The translations under genes and the position numbers were made by a program. A DNA stretch of 64,000 bases, taken from positions 186,001 to 250,000 of the forward strand of contig NZ_JNFG01000202.1 in NCBI RefSeq assembly GCF_000729995.1. The letters run 5' to 3'. The notes below the pieces were generated by a model, which was not told the DNA's origin, did no database searches, and saw only the letters and a list, made by a program, of their open reading frames with translations. Of this stretch, positions 44,856 through 55,035 are shown piece by piece (positions within the stretch are counted from its first letter, which is position 1; every line of letters begins with the position of its first letter). Origin of the DNA: Caballeronia sordidicola. Its GTDB lineage: Bacteria > Pseudomonadota > Gammaproteobacteria > Burkholderiales > Burkholderiaceae.

Positions 44856-44945
44856 AGGGTAACTATTCCGAACGGCATACAGGATGAGCGTTTCAGTTGC
44901 CACGAATGGTCAACCAATACCGCTTGCTGACTAGGAAAACGCAAA

Positions 44946-44976
44946 AAGGGCATACGGCTTGTGGCTGTATGCCCTT
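44946..44976. terminator. Terminator between uspA-type gene and aceA
   Basis: Stem AAGGGCATAC / GTATGCCCTT with an 11-base loop that can pair further (GGC...GCT), between convergent genes. Confidence 0.8.
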
Positions 44977-45003
44977 CCATCCGCTTAAAGCGACTACAGC
45001 TTA

Positions 45004-46308
45004 TTAAGCGACTTTCTTCTCGAAGAACTGTTCGTCTTCGGTCGAGCCGTGCAGCGCGGTCGTTGATGCGTCTTTTTCAACCGCTTGCGTCACTGCATCG
45101 AAGTAGCCCGTTCCCACTTCGCGCTGATGCTTTACTGCGGTGAAACCCTTCTCAGCCGCCGCGAACTCCGCTTCCTGCATCTCGACGAACGCACTCATCT
45201 GATTGCGTGCATAGCCGTGCGCGAGGTTGAACATCGAGTAATTCAGCGCATGGAAACCGGCCAGCGTGATGAACTGGAACTTGTAACCCATCGCGCCGAG
45301 TTCTTTCTGGAATTTGGCGATGGTCGCGTCGTCCAGGTTCTTCTTCCAGTTGAATGACGGCGAGCAGTTATACGAGAGCAGCTTGCCCGGGAATTCACGA
45401 TGAATCGCCTCAGCAAACTTCTTCGCGTACTCCAGGTCTGGCTTGCCCGTTTCGCACCAGATCATGTCGGCATACGGCGCGTAGGCGAGGCCACGCGACA
45501 CGGCTTGTTCAAGGCCCGGCTTCGTACGGAAGAAACCTTCCACGGTGCGCTCGCCGGTCAGGAACGGCCGGTCGTTTTCATCGACATCCGATGTCACCAG
45601 ATCCGCCGCTTCCGCATCGGTGCGGGCGAGCAGGATGGTTCGCGTGCCGGAAACATCAGCCGCGAGACGCGCCGCTGTGAGTTTCGCGACGTTTTCGCGC
45701 GTCGGCACCAGCACCTTGCCGCCCATGTGCCCGCATTTTTTCACCGATGCCAGCTGATCCTCAAAGTGCACGCCAGCAGCGCCTGCTTCGATCATCGCCT
45801 TCATCAGTTCGAACGCGTTCAGCACGCCGCCGAAACCTGCTTCAGCGTCGGCTACGATCGGCTGGAAGAAGTCGAGATAGCCTTCATCGCCGGGATTCTT
45901 GCCTTCCGACCACTGAATCTGATCGGCACGCGTCAGCGTGTTGTTGATGCGCTTGACCACCAGCGGCACCGAATTCGCCGGGTACAGCGACTGATCGGGA
46001 TACATCTCGCCGGCAACATTCGCGTCGCCCGCCACTTGCCAACCGGACAAGTAGATCGCCTTCAAACCCGCCTTGACCTGTTGCATGGCCTGGTTGCCGG
46101 TCAGCGCGCCGAGTGCGTTGACGAACGGCTCGTCATGAATCGACGCCCACAGCTTCTCCGCGCCACGTTTCGCCAGCGTGTGCTCGACCGGCACCGAACC
46201 GCGCAGCCGCACGACGTCGTCGGCGGTGTAGCTGCGCTTGATGCCCGTCCAGCGGGGATCCGTGTCCCATTGCTTTTGAAGTTCCTGAGCTTGTTGTTGG
46301 CGCGTCAT
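45004..46308 (-). CDS. aceA: Isocitrate lyase
   Basis: 434 residues from ATG 46308 (MTRQQQAQELQKQWDTDPRW), with AAGGAG 9 bases upstream; the upstream 30 codons are in the leader. It splits isocitrate to glyoxylate and succinate, entry to the glyoxylate bypass. The active-site loop KKCGHMGGKVLVPTRE carries the catalytic Cys; PIVADAEAGFGGVLNAFELM and WCETGKPDLEYAKKF are family signatures. A long AT-rich upstream region with repeats and a palindrome suggests complex control. Confidence 0.97.
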   Translation of the reverse strand: MTRQQQAQELQKQWDTDPRWTGIKRSYTADDVVRLRGSVPVEHTLAKRGAEKLWASIHDEPFVNALGALTGNQAMQQVKAGLKAIYLSGWQVAGDANVAGEMYPDQSLYPANSVPLVVKRINNTLTRADQIQWSEGKNPGDEGYLDFFQPIVADAEAGFGGVLNAFELMKAMIEAGAAGVHFEDQLASVKKCGHMGGKVLVPTRENVAKLTAARLAADVSGTRTILLARTDAEAADLVTSDVDENDRPFLTGERTVEGFFRTKPGLEQAVSRGLAYAPYADMIWCETGKPDLEYAKKFAEAIHREFPGKLLSYNCSPSFNWKKNLDDATIAKFQKELGAMGYKFQFITLAGFHALNYSMFNLAHGYARNQMSAFVEMQEAEFAAAEKGFTAVKHQREVGTGYFDAVTQAVEKDASTTALHGSTEDEQFFEKKVA

Positions 46309-46397
46309 GGCGTTTCTCCTTTGATTACCTGACAAATGACTAATGAATGGTCGTCTGGTTGAGCAGTCGATAAAGTCTCGGTGCTTCTTGTTGCTCA

Positions 46398-46413
46398 ACT
46401 CTTATATAAGAGT
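46398..46413. promoter_or_regulatory. Palindrome upstream of aceA
   Basis: Perfect 16-base palindrome ACTCTTATATAAGAGT, about 90 bases before the aceA start on the coding side. Its centre TATA may be part of the promoter, or a regulator site. Confidence 0.55.
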
Positions 46414-46510
46414 CTAGGGAATGGAGGATAGCGGAGCCAGTTGTTTAGAGAAGTTTTTTTAATATAAATTATCTTTGTAAATCAATGATTTGAAAATAAT
46501 ATTTCACGAT

Positions 46511-46526
46511 ACAAAACGATCTTTCC
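46511..46526. repeat. Direct repeat unit A upstream of aceA
   Basis: ACAAAACGATCTTTCC. It matches unit B at 46574-46588 except for one extra base; the similarity reaches back to TTTC about 9 bases before. The starts are 63 bases apart, six turns of the helix, which fits two copies of a regulator site on one face of the DNA. Confidence 0.6.
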
Positions 46527-46573
46527 CATGCTGATACGTGAAGTCTTGTGCCATGCACCAACAATTTCGCGGC

Positions 46574-46588
46574 ACAAAAGATCTTTCC
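46574..46588. repeat. Direct repeat unit B upstream of aceA
   Basis: ACAAAAGATCTTTCC, containing the 10-base palindrome AAAGATCTTT. Pairs with unit A. Together they lie 200-280 bases upstream of aceA. Confidence 0.6.
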
Positions 46589-46619
46589 ACATTGTGAAAT
46601 TCAAGGCGTGGGCGAAAAA

Positions 46620-46644
46620 AAACCGACGCACGAGGCATCGGTTT
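46620..46644 (-). terminator. Terminator of the DEAD-box helicase gene
   Basis: Stem AAACCGA / TCGGTTT; on the minus strand a T-run follows. 45 bases after the helicase stop. Confidence 0.75.
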
Positions 46645-46688
46645 CTTTTTACCGGCGCACATAAGACGTGCGCCGTACTTATTGCGAC

Positions 46689-48365
<1,677 letters not shown>

Positions 48366-48852
48366 GTCTTTCCTTGAAACGGGGAATAAGGCGTGTGGCG
48401 CCAATCGGCATACCCAAGTCGTCAGATTCAGCGAGCAAAGAAGCAGCGAGCAAATCGAAAAACGGGGGCAGCTCGCAACAATAAAGGCGAGCTTTTCGTT
48501 AGAAGCTGTATCGGATTCGACAGGCCGAGGCGGCTTTGTCGTCAGCCTGATGCATGATCGGCCGAAGAGAAGGCCTAGCAGGGAGGGGACAGTTTCTAAA
48601 CTGGATTGGAGCAAAACGCTACGAGGCGCCGCGCTGCGTGCGATGAATCGACTAAAACCAACAATTCATCCGGTCACAGTGAAGCGCAGGCAAGAGTATA
48701 ACGGCAATTGTTGCGCTGCGCCAGATTTTAAGACAGTTTGATTCATCTTGTTGTTGGCTGGGGCGGGGAGTTTCGCCTGCATCTTGAAAAGGCGCCGCAG
48801 GATGCTCAACCTGCTCAACCAACGGCCTGGTCGACGCCTACCTGCCCGGGCT
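48366..48852. other. Leader/intergenic region upstream of the helicase gene, 487 bp
   Basis: Between the acyl-CoA-binding protein gene (stop 48853) and the helicase start (48365), both minus strand. It should contain the helicase promoter and a long leader; cold-inducible helicase mRNAs often have such leaders. No gene or clear hairpin recognised. Confidence 0.5.
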
Positions 48853-49131
48853 TTACGCCGAGGCGCCGCTTTTCAGCGATTCCACCAGCCCGATATATTG
48901 CTGCTTTGCAGTGTCCTGCGGCGTGCCTGCGAGTGCGCCCCATGCGTCGTATTTGTATTTGCCGGCGATATCGGCGAAACCCGGCTTGTCGCCTTGCACG
49001 TCACCCACGCTCGCTTGCTTGTAGAGCGCGTAGAGGCGCAGCAGTGTGAGGTTGCCCGGGCGCTCGGACAATTCCTTGACGTCCGCCTGGGCAAGCGCAA
49101 ATTGCGCGTCGAGTTCGTTGATTCCGCTCAT
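48853..49131 (-). CDS. Acyl-CoA-binding protein
   Basis: 92 residues, one ACBP domain of the usual size. Conserved stretches: FALAQADVKELSERPGNLTL, LRLYALYKQASVGDVQGDKP and KYKYDAWGALAGTPQDTAKQ, which form the four-helix acyl-CoA pocket (YALYKQA and KYKYDAW being the signature). It buffers long-chain acyl-CoA. Found in some proteobacteria of this lineage. It stands alone between the helicase gene and the divergent tsaB operon. Confidence 0.92.
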   Translation of the reverse strand: MSGINELDAQFALAQADVKELSERPGNLTLLRLYALYKQASVGDVQGDKPGFADIAGKYKYDAWGALAGTPQDTAKQQYIGLVESLKSGASA

Positions 49132-49318
49132 TCGGTTCTCCGGACATGCTGATTAAGGACCGGCGATCATAGCAAGCGGGTTGCGCGCGCTTGTCGAGGG
49201 TTTCTTCCAGAATTCCCAGGCGAAGGGCCAGATGCTGCACGAGCGGGCGTTGTCCGCTCGGCGCTTACCCGTTACGCCTCACGGCTCACGCGTTACGTCA
49301 CGCATTACAATAGCGGCC

Positions 49319-50170
49319 ATGACACGCACCGTTTTACTCGCCCTCGATACCTCGACCGAATTCTGTTCAGTCGCGCTGCTGATCGCCGATCCGACGGCCA
49401 CCACCGCGGCCACCGACTATGGAAGCGCTCCTCATTACTCTGCTGGCGAAGTTCAGGTCTGGTTCAGTCATGAATTGACGGGGCCGGTATCCAGCACGCG
49501 CCTTCTGCCCGCGATCCGCGAATTATTCGATTTCGCCGGTTTGAAGCTTCAAGATTGCTCGGGAATCGCGTTCGGCGCCGGGCCGGGCTCATTTACCGGA
49601 TTGCGTACGGCAACCGGCGTTGCGCAGGGGCTGGCGTTCGGGTTGAGCGTGCCGGTGGTGCCGGTCGGCACCTTGCTCGCCTGCGCGGAGTTTGCGCGCT
49701 TGCACGAGCCATCGGCCACGCGTGTACTCGCAGCGCTCGACGCCCGCATGAACGAGGCGTACTGGGCGGATTTCCGCTGGGACTCAGCGGCGGGCGAGTG
49801 GGCCACGGTCCAGGCGGCATCGCTTGACCTGCCCGAAGCAATTGTCCGGCCGGACGAGCCGTTCACGTTGGCGGGCAATGCGGCGGCCGCTTTCGGCGAA
49901 CGATTGGCCATGCCGGCCGCTCCGGCGTGCCGTATCGATTTCGATGCGCTGCCACATGCGTTGCCCGTGGCGCTCGCCGGTTTGCGCGCACTACGCGCCG
50001 GCCGGACGGTCGCGCCGGATCAGGCCGCGCCGGAGTACGTACGCAACAAGGTCGCACAGACTACCGCCGAGCGGATGGACGCGCGTGCCGCCAAAGCTGC
50101 CGCCGCCGCTGCAGGAGATCAAGCCAATCACGCCGCCCCGATTGTTCAAACGACGGAGCCTCTACGGTGA
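49319..50170 (+). CDS. tsaB: tRNA threonylcarbamoyladenosine protein TsaB
   Basis: 283 residues from ATG 49319 (MTRTVLLALDTSTEFCSVAL). With TsaD, TsaC and TsaE it makes t6A37 in ANN-decoding tRNAs. The ASKHA-type fold shows LLALDTSTEFCSVALLIADP, LLPAIRELFDFAGLKLQDCS, and GIAFGAGPGSFTGLRTATGV, a TsaB signature. The C-terminus is Ala-rich and longer than in Escherichia coli. First gene of the operon tsaB-rimI-udg-DUF1853; its stop overlaps the rimI start (GTGA). Confidence 0.93.
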   Translation: MTRTVLLALDTSTEFCSVALLIADPTATTAATDYGSAPHYSAGEVQVWFSHELTGPVSSTRLLPAIRELFDFAGLKLQDCSGIAFGAGPGSFTGLRTATGVAQGLAFGLSVPVVPVGTLLACAEFARLHEPSATRVLAALDARMNEAYWADFRWDSAAGEWATVQAASLDLPEAIVRPDEPFTLAGNAAAAFGERLAMPAAPACRIDFDALPHALPVALAGLRALRAGRTVAPDQAAPEYVRNKVAQTTAERMDARAAKAAAAAAGDQANHAAPIVQTTEPLR

Positions 50171-50661
50171 GCGGCGTGTTGATGGCGGATCGTTATCTGT
50201 CGTCGATGACGGAAGCCGATCTCGATGAGGTCGCCGCCATCGAGAAGCTCGCTTACGAATTTCCCTGGACCCGCGGCAATTTCCAGGACTCGCTGCGCAA
50301 CGGTTATTTCGGCGTCTGCCTGCGCCATGTCACGGGGACGCTGCTGGGTTATTGCGTGCTGATGCCGGTCGTCGATGAAATGCATCTGTTGAATTTGTGC
50401 GTCGCGCCCCAGGCGCAACACGCCGGTGCAGGGCTCACATTGTTGCGCGAAGCGGTGCGTATCTCGCGGCAGCAGAAACTCGAGGGCGTGCTGCTGGAAG
50501 TGCGGCCGTCGAATCCGCGCGCCATCCAGCTTTACGAGCGCTTTGGTTTTGCCACCATCGGGCGGCGCAAAAACTATTACCCCGCGCGGCACCGATCGCG
50601 CGAGGATGCACTCGTCATGCGTCTGACGTTTTCAAAGGAGGCCGTGGATGGCGCTGCATAA
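50167..50661 (+). CDS. rimI: Ribosomal protein alanine N-acetyltransferase RimI
   Basis: 164 residues from GTG 50167, overlapping tsaB by 4 bases; ATG 50182 (MADRYLSSMTEADLDEVAAI) is an alternative. The GNAT motifs are ENLCVAPQAQHAGAGLTLL-like LLNLCVAPQAQHAGAGLTLL and LEVRPSNPRAIQLYERFGFA, then IGRRKNYYPARHRSREDALV, the RimI end. It acetylates the N-terminus of ribosomal protein S18. The tsaB-rimI pairing is conserved across proteobacteria. It overlaps the next gene by 14 bases. Confidence 0.93.
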   Translation: MSGVLMADRYLSSMTEADLDEVAAIEKLAYEFPWTRGNFQDSLRNGYFGVCLRHVTGTLLGYCVLMPVVDEMHLLNLCVAPQAQHAGAGLTLLREAVRISRQQKLEGVLLEVRPSNPRAIQLYERFGFATIGRRKNYYPARHRSREDALVMRLTFSKEAVDGAA

Positions 50662-51649
50662 ATCGATGCTGGAAGAGTTCGGGCTAGGAACGGTCTGGGT
50701 GAGGCGGGAGGCGGCATCGGCTTCGGCTTCGGCTGATGCGTCCGTCGCTGTGCCTGATCAGTCGATAGAGTCGACAGCGATTGCGCTCGATCGTAAAGCG
50801 GCCGCCGTGGCTCCCCCTATGCCGGTTGAAGAAACGCACACGACGGTTGCCCGGAAAGCCGATCCAGCCGACACACTGACCGCGCTCGATGCCGCTCTTT
50901 CTGCCGCGAAGTCGACCCAAGGCAACGCGCGTCAGGCACTGGTTGCAAAGATCGACTCGCCGCGGACCGATGCCGAGCCGCCAGTCTTCGACGACCTCCC
51001 GTGGCTCGACGATGTGCCGCCGCAATCTCTTGCTGTGCCGGAAACCGTCGATGACACGGCCGACGATATCGCGACCCTCGACTGGGACACGCTGGCCGCG
51101 CGCGTCGCCGTGTGCGAACGCTGCCGCTTGTGCGAGCGTCGCACGAACTCGGTGTTCGGCGTGGGTGACCGCAACGGTGACTGGATGCTGATCGGCGAAG
51201 CGCCCGGTGAGAACGAGGACAAGCTGGGCGAACCGTTCGTCGGCCAGGCGGGCAAGCTGCTCGACAGCATGCTGCACGCGGTGGCGTTATCGCGTGAGGA
51301 CAACGTGTTCATCGCGAACGTGATCAAGTGCCGCCCGCCCGGTAACCGCAATCCTGAACTCGATGAAGTCGCGCGCTGCGAGCCCTATCTGAAGCGCCAG
51401 GTCGAGCTGGTGAAACCCAAGCTGATTGTCGCGCTTGGGCGGTTTGCCGCGCAGAGCCTGCTCAAGACGGAGGCGAGCATTGCATCGCTGCGGGGACGCG
51501 TGCATGACTATCAAGGTGTGCCGGTCATTGTCACGTATCACCCGGCCTACCTGCTGCGCAGTCTCCCCGACAAGGCCAAGGCATGGGCCGATCTGTGTCT
51601 CGCCCAAGCTACTTACCGCAAGTCGCTGCAGGCGGCAGACGGCCAGTGA
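50648..51649 (+). CDS. Family 4 uracil-DNA glycosylase with 4Fe-4S cluster
   Basis: 333 residues. The catalytic domain starts near residue 140. Cluster Cys are CERCRLCERR (first pair), and IKCRPPGNRNP and ARCEPYLKRQ farther on. The uracil pocket motifs are GEAPGENEDKLGEPFVGQAG and TYHPAYLLR. It removes uracil from DNA after cytosine deamination. The first 135 residues form a low-complexity, acidic and Ala/Ser-rich extension (AASASASADASVAV) before DTLAARVAVCERC, unlike the compact thermophile enzymes. It overlaps rimI by 14 bases and the DUF1853 gene by 4. Confidence 0.92.
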   Translation: MALHKSMLEEFGLGTVWVRREAASASASADASVAVPDQSIESTAIALDRKAAAVAPPMPVEETHTTVARKADPADTLTALDAALSAAKSTQGNARQALVAKIDSPRTDAEPPVFDDLPWLDDVPPQSLAVPETVDDTADDIATLDWDTLAARVAVCERCRLCERRTNSVFGVGDRNGDWMLIGEAPGENEDKLGEPFVGQAGKLLDSMLHAVALSREDNVFIANVIKCRPPGNRNPELDEVARCEPYLKRQVELVKPKLIVALGRFAAQSLLKTEASIASLRGRVHDYQGVPVIVTYHPAYLLRSLPDKAKAWADLCLAQATYRKSLQAADGQ

Positions 51650-52596
51650 CGGCCGCGGACGAGATCACGCCATTCCACGATCCCGCCGTCCGGGATCTCG
51701 CGTGGCTGCTGTTCTCGCCGGACTTGCTGAGTACTTCGCGCGCGGGCGCGCCGCTGGCGCACCCGGCCGCAACCGCGACAGAGTGCCAAACCACGCTGGG
51801 TTGGCTCGCCGCGCTCGATCGCGACCCTGCAGCCCTTCATGCACAGGTTCACAAACCGTCGCTGACGCGGCTCGGTTTCTACGCTGAAGCGTTGCTCGAA
51901 TACTTCCTGACGCATGGTCCGAACGCGCGGCTGATTGCAGCGAACATCCCATTGCGCACGGCAGAACGTACGCTCGGCGAAGTCGATTTCCTGCTGGAGA
52001 ACGTGCTTGGCGAGCGGCTGCACTGGGAACTCGCGGTGAAGTTTTATCTGCACATCGGCGGGGGTGACGGGGCTGCTACGCTGGCCCACTACGTCGGTCC
52101 GAATTTGCAGGATCGCTTCGACCTGAAACACGCACGGCTTTTAAATCATCAACTGGGTTTGAGTGCACGCGATGAGTTTGCATCGCTCGGTTTCGAGGGT
52201 CCCTGGCGCGCTGAGTTGTTCGTCAAAGGGCGCTTGTTTTATCGCGATGGCGGTTTGAGCCTCGCGTCGAATCCGCCGGTCGAGCTTGCTGAGAATCATC
52301 TGCGAGGGTGGTGGAAAACGGCGTCGGAGTGGCGGGATTCGAAGGGGGACGAACTATTTGCTTCGTTGCCCAGATTGGGATGGATGGCAGAACGAACGTT
52401 ATTGGCGCAAGAGGGTGATGCGCTGGTTGAGCAGACGGCGGTGTTGTCTGAGCGCGTTGCATCGCTGTCGTCGCCGATCATGGTCGCGCGCTATGAACGT
52501 TGCCACTTCCCGACCGGCAACGTCTGGCGCGAGCATTCGCGCGGTTTTATCGTGCCCGATGAATGGCCGGAGCGCGCCGCCGACTTTTCGGGTTAA
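51646..52596 (+). CDS. DUF1853 family protein
   Basis: 316 residues from GTG 51646, overlapping the glycosylase stop (GTGA). Family stretches: DPAVRDLAWLLFSPDLLS, LGFYAEALLEYFLTHGPNAR, RTLGEVDFLLENVLGERLHW, VGPNLQDRFDLKHARLLNHQ. The conserved acidic/Lys pattern (GEVDFLL, HWELAVKFYL) recalls PD-(D/E)XK nuclease folds, which is an inference. Its place in an operon with a uracil glycosylase makes a DNA-repair link plausible but unproven. Confidence 0.85.
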   Translation: MTAADEITPFHDPAVRDLAWLLFSPDLLSTSRAGAPLAHPAATATECQTTLGWLAALDRDPAALHAQVHKPSLTRLGFYAEALLEYFLTHGPNARLIAANIPLRTAERTLGEVDFLLENVLGERLHWELAVKFYLHIGGGDGAATLAHYVGPNLQDRFDLKHARLLNHQLGLSARDEFASLGFEGPWRAELFVKGRLFYRDGGLSLASNPPVELAENHLRGWWKTASEWRDSKGDELFASLPRLGWMAERTLLAQEGDALVEQTAVLSERVASLSSPIMVARYERCHFPTGNVWREHSRGFIVPDEWPERAADFSG

Positions 52597-52645
52597 GCAT
52601 GCTTCCTGACCTCGCCGTCCGAGCTCGCACTTGGCACAGCGATCC

Positions 52646-53452
52646 TCACCACCACTTGAAAAAATGATGCACCGGACCCACTCCGTGCCCGACGTCCAGC
52701 CGCGCGCTTTGTTCGATAGCGCCGGTCAGATAGAGCTTGGCATCGGCGGTGGCGGCGGCAAGTGAATCGCGTTGGGGCAGCAGCGCCGCAATCGACGACG
52801 ACAACGTGCACCCCGTCCCATGCGTGTTTTTCACCGGCACACGCGGCCCACCAAGCCGCAACGCACCGCTGTCTTCGATCAGCCAGTCGGGGCTATCGGC
52901 GGAACTCAGATGGCCGCCCTTCATCAACACCGCCCGCGCACCCAATGCTCGCAGCGCTTCGCCCTGGCGCACCATCGCGTCCTCATCTTCGGCCGACGCC
53001 ACGTTCAGCAACGCAGCCGCTTCCGGCAGATTGGGCGTGACCAACGTCGCGAGCGGCAGCAGTTCATCGCGTAACGCAGCCACTGCATCCGCCGCGAGCA
53101 AAGCGTGATTGCTCTTTGAAATCATCACCGTATCGAGTACCACATGCACGGGCCGATACCGGCGCAACGCGGCCGCTACTGCGCGCACTACGTCGGCATT
53201 GGCGAGCATGCCGATCTTCACGGCATCGATGCGGATATCGTCGAAAACGGCGTCAAGCTGAGCGGTGACGAATGACGCGTCGGGCGTATGGATGGCCGTC
53301 ACGCCGCGTGTGTTCTGCGCGGTGAGCGCCGTGATAACGGACAAGCCATAAGCGCCGAGCGCCGAGAATGCCTTGAGGTCAGCCTGGATGCCCGCGCCGC
53401 CGCCGGAATCGGAACCGGCGATGGTGAGGACGTTGGGGATCGAATGGGTCAT
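52646..53452 (-). CDS. thiD: Hydroxymethylpyrimidine (phosphate) kinase ThiD
   Basis: 268 residues from ATG 53452 (MTHSIPNVLTIAGSDSGGGA). It phosphorylates HMP and HMP-P for thiamin. Ribokinase-fold motifs: TIAGSDSGGGAGIQADLKAF and the ATP-site VKNTHGTGCTLSSSIAALLP with the catalytic Asp region. The upstream 65 residues of the frame lie inside thiE. It follows thiE by 7 bases and ends the thiM-thiE-thiD operon. A C-terminal segment GPVHHFFKWW closes the protein. Confidence 0.95.
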   Translation of the reverse strand: MTHSIPNVLTIAGSDSGGGAGIQADLKAFSALGAYGLSVITALTAQNTRGVTAIHTPDASFVTAQLDAVFDDIRIDAVKIGMLANADVVRAVAAALRRYRPVHVVLDTVMISKSNHALLAADAVAALRDELLPLATLVTPNLPEAAALLNVASAEDEDAMVRQGEALRALGARAVLMKGGHLSSADSPDWLIEDSGALRLGGPRVPVKNTHGTGCTLSSSIAALLPQRDSLAAATADAKLYLTGAIEQSARLDVGHGVGPVHHFFKWW

Positions 53453-53459
53453 GAGGTTT

Positions 53460-54086
53460 TCAGGAGGAGGCCAGCAATCGTTGCGCGGCGAGGCGCGGGT
53501 CGACAGCGGTGCAGATGGCGGAAACCACCGCGATCCCGCCCGGTCCCGCGCGTTTGACATCGGCGGCGTTGTGCAACTGGATGCCACCGATAGCCACCGT
53601 CGGATGAAGAGAACCCGCACACAGCGCGGCGAGGCCGTCGATACCACATGCCGCCGACGCGTCCGGCTTGGTCGGTGTATCGAATGCCGGTCCCACGCCG
53701 ACGTAATCGATTATCGCGCCCAGCGTGTTGGCGTGATCGACCTGCAGCTGGTCTGACACCGACAGCCCGATCAACGCCTGCGCCCCCAGCAGCTTCCTGG
53801 CGACGTCCGGCGGCAAGTCGTTCTGGCCGATATGCACGCCATCGGCGCCGGCCGCAAGCGCGACATCCACGTGGTCGTTAATAATGAGCGGCACGCCATA
53901 CTGGCGCGTGAGCGGCAACAGGTCCAGCGCAAGCTCAAGCCACGCGCGTTTGTGCCATTCGGGCGCGCGCAGTTGCACGATCGTGACGCCGCCATCGAGC
54001 GCTGCACGGGTGACATCGAGCGCGCGTGCATGGCCGCCGCATTGGACGGGATCGAGGACGAGATACAGCGAAAGATCGAGGTTCAT
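53460..54086 (-). CDS. thiE: Thiamin phosphate synthase ThiE
   Basis: 208 residues from ATG 54086 (a GTG one codon earlier is possible). It joins HMP-PP and thiazole phosphate. TIM-barrel motifs: DGGVTIVQLRAPEWHKRAWL (ThiE usually VQLR.K), VPLIINDHVDVALAAGADGV, HIGQNDLPPDVARKLLGAQA, GLSVSDQLQ, YVGVGPAFDTPTKPDASA and AIGGI. Start and thiM stop share a base (TGATG), so the genes are coupled. Confidence 0.95.
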   Translation of the reverse strand: MNLDLSLYLVLDPVQCGGHARALDVTRAALDGGVTIVQLRAPEWHKRAWLELALDLLPLTRQYGVPLIINDHVDVALAAGADGVHIGQNDLPPDVARKLLGAQALIGLSVSDQLQVDHANTLGAIIDYVGVGPAFDTPTKPDASAACGIDGLAALCAGSLHPTVAIGGIQLHNAADVKRAGPGGIAVVSAICTAVDPRLAAQRLLASS

Positions 54087-54901
54087 CACGCGCCGGACGC
54101 GACGTCACGCGACACGAGCGTGGCGCCGAACAGGTTGGCATCGAGAGACGCCAGCCGGTCGAGATACGCAACCGCGAAACTGCCCGGCAATGCAGCGTCA
54201 CGCGATGCCAACTCACCCGCGATGCTCGAATAGGCGATAGCGGCGACCGTAGCGGCCCAGCGTTCATCGTTATCGGCCACGCCCACAAACGCCGCGACCG
54301 TCGCCGATAACGCGCAGCCCACACCGGTCACGCGCGTCATCAATGGCGATCCATTCGATAACGCGATCGTCCGGCGGCCGTCGGTGACGTAATCGGTTTG
54401 CCCCGTGACGGCGACAATGGCGCCTGTATTCAGCGCGAGGAGTTGGGCGGCGTCGAGCGCGGCTTCGGCGAACGCGGTGCTGTCGACGCCGCGTGCGCTC
54501 GATTCACCGCCCGACAAGCTGATGATCTCCGACGCGTTGCCGCGAATCACGGTCGGATGTGCATCGAGCAAATCAAAGGCGAACGCCGTGCGAAAACTCA
54601 GCGGGCCGACCGCCACGGGATCGAGTACCCACGGTTTGTGCGCGCGATGGGCGGCTTCCACCGCGGCGCGGATCGCCTTGCTTTGCGGCAGGTCGAGCGT
54701 GCCAAGGTTCACCGATACCGCGTTGGCCAGCGGCACGAATTCGCCTACTTCCTCGCGGGCGATGACCATTGCGGGTGCGGCGCCCAGCGCGAGCAGCACG
54801 TTTGCCGTGAAGTTCGTGACAACGAGATTCGTCAGGCAGTGGACGAGCGGCGCGCGTTCGCGCACGCGCACGGCGAACGAAAAGAGATCGGCGGCAAGCA
54901 T
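54086..54901 (-). CDS. thiM: Hydroxyethylthiazole kinase ThiM
   Basis: 271 residues from ATG 54901 (MLAADLFSFAVRVRERAPLV); 25 upstream residues of the frame are dropped. It phosphorylates hydroxyethylthiazole for salvage. Motifs: PLVHCLTNLVVTNFTANVLL, GNASEIISLSGG, and the ATP-site VTGVGCALSATVAAFVG. First gene of the thiMED operon. I looked for a TPP riboswitch in the 134 bases upstream and found no THI-box, so control is unclear. Confidence 0.94.
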   Translation of the reverse strand: MLAADLFSFAVRVRERAPLVHCLTNLVVTNFTANVLLALGAAPAMVIAREEVGEFVPLANAVSVNLGTLDLPQSKAIRAAVEAAHRAHKPWVLDPVAVGPLSFRTAFAFDLLDAHPTVIRGNASEIISLSGGESSARGVDSTAFAEAALDAAQLLALNTGAIVAVTGQTDYVTDGRRTIALSNGSPLMTRVTGVGCALSATVAAFVGVADNDERWAATVAAIAYSSIAGELASRDAALPGSFAVAYLDRLASLDANLFGATLVSRDVASGA

Positions 54902-55035
54902 GGGCAGGGTGTAGAGAGAATGGTGATAAGCGGGATTATCGCGCGCCGGGCGGCTGGGTGTCCCGTGTGGTTTCAAGCTTTGCTTGGGTTAGGTCGCACG
55001 CAAGGCACACGCAGCGACCACCCCAAAGCCACCAC

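Larger units (their letters stand above)
46309..46688. other. Upstream region of aceA, 380 bp
   Basis: The most AT-rich stretch of the window (about 46435-46505). It contains a palindrome at 46398-46413, two direct repeats at 46511-46526 and 46574-46588, outer inverted arms ATTTCAC / GTGAAAT (46501-46507, 46594-46600), and the helicase terminator at 46620-46644. No gene is seen in it. Confidence 0.7.

Noticed and set aside
54902..55035. Possible TPP riboswitch before thiM
   Set aside because: No CTGAGA / GATCTGGATAATGCC-type elements are present.
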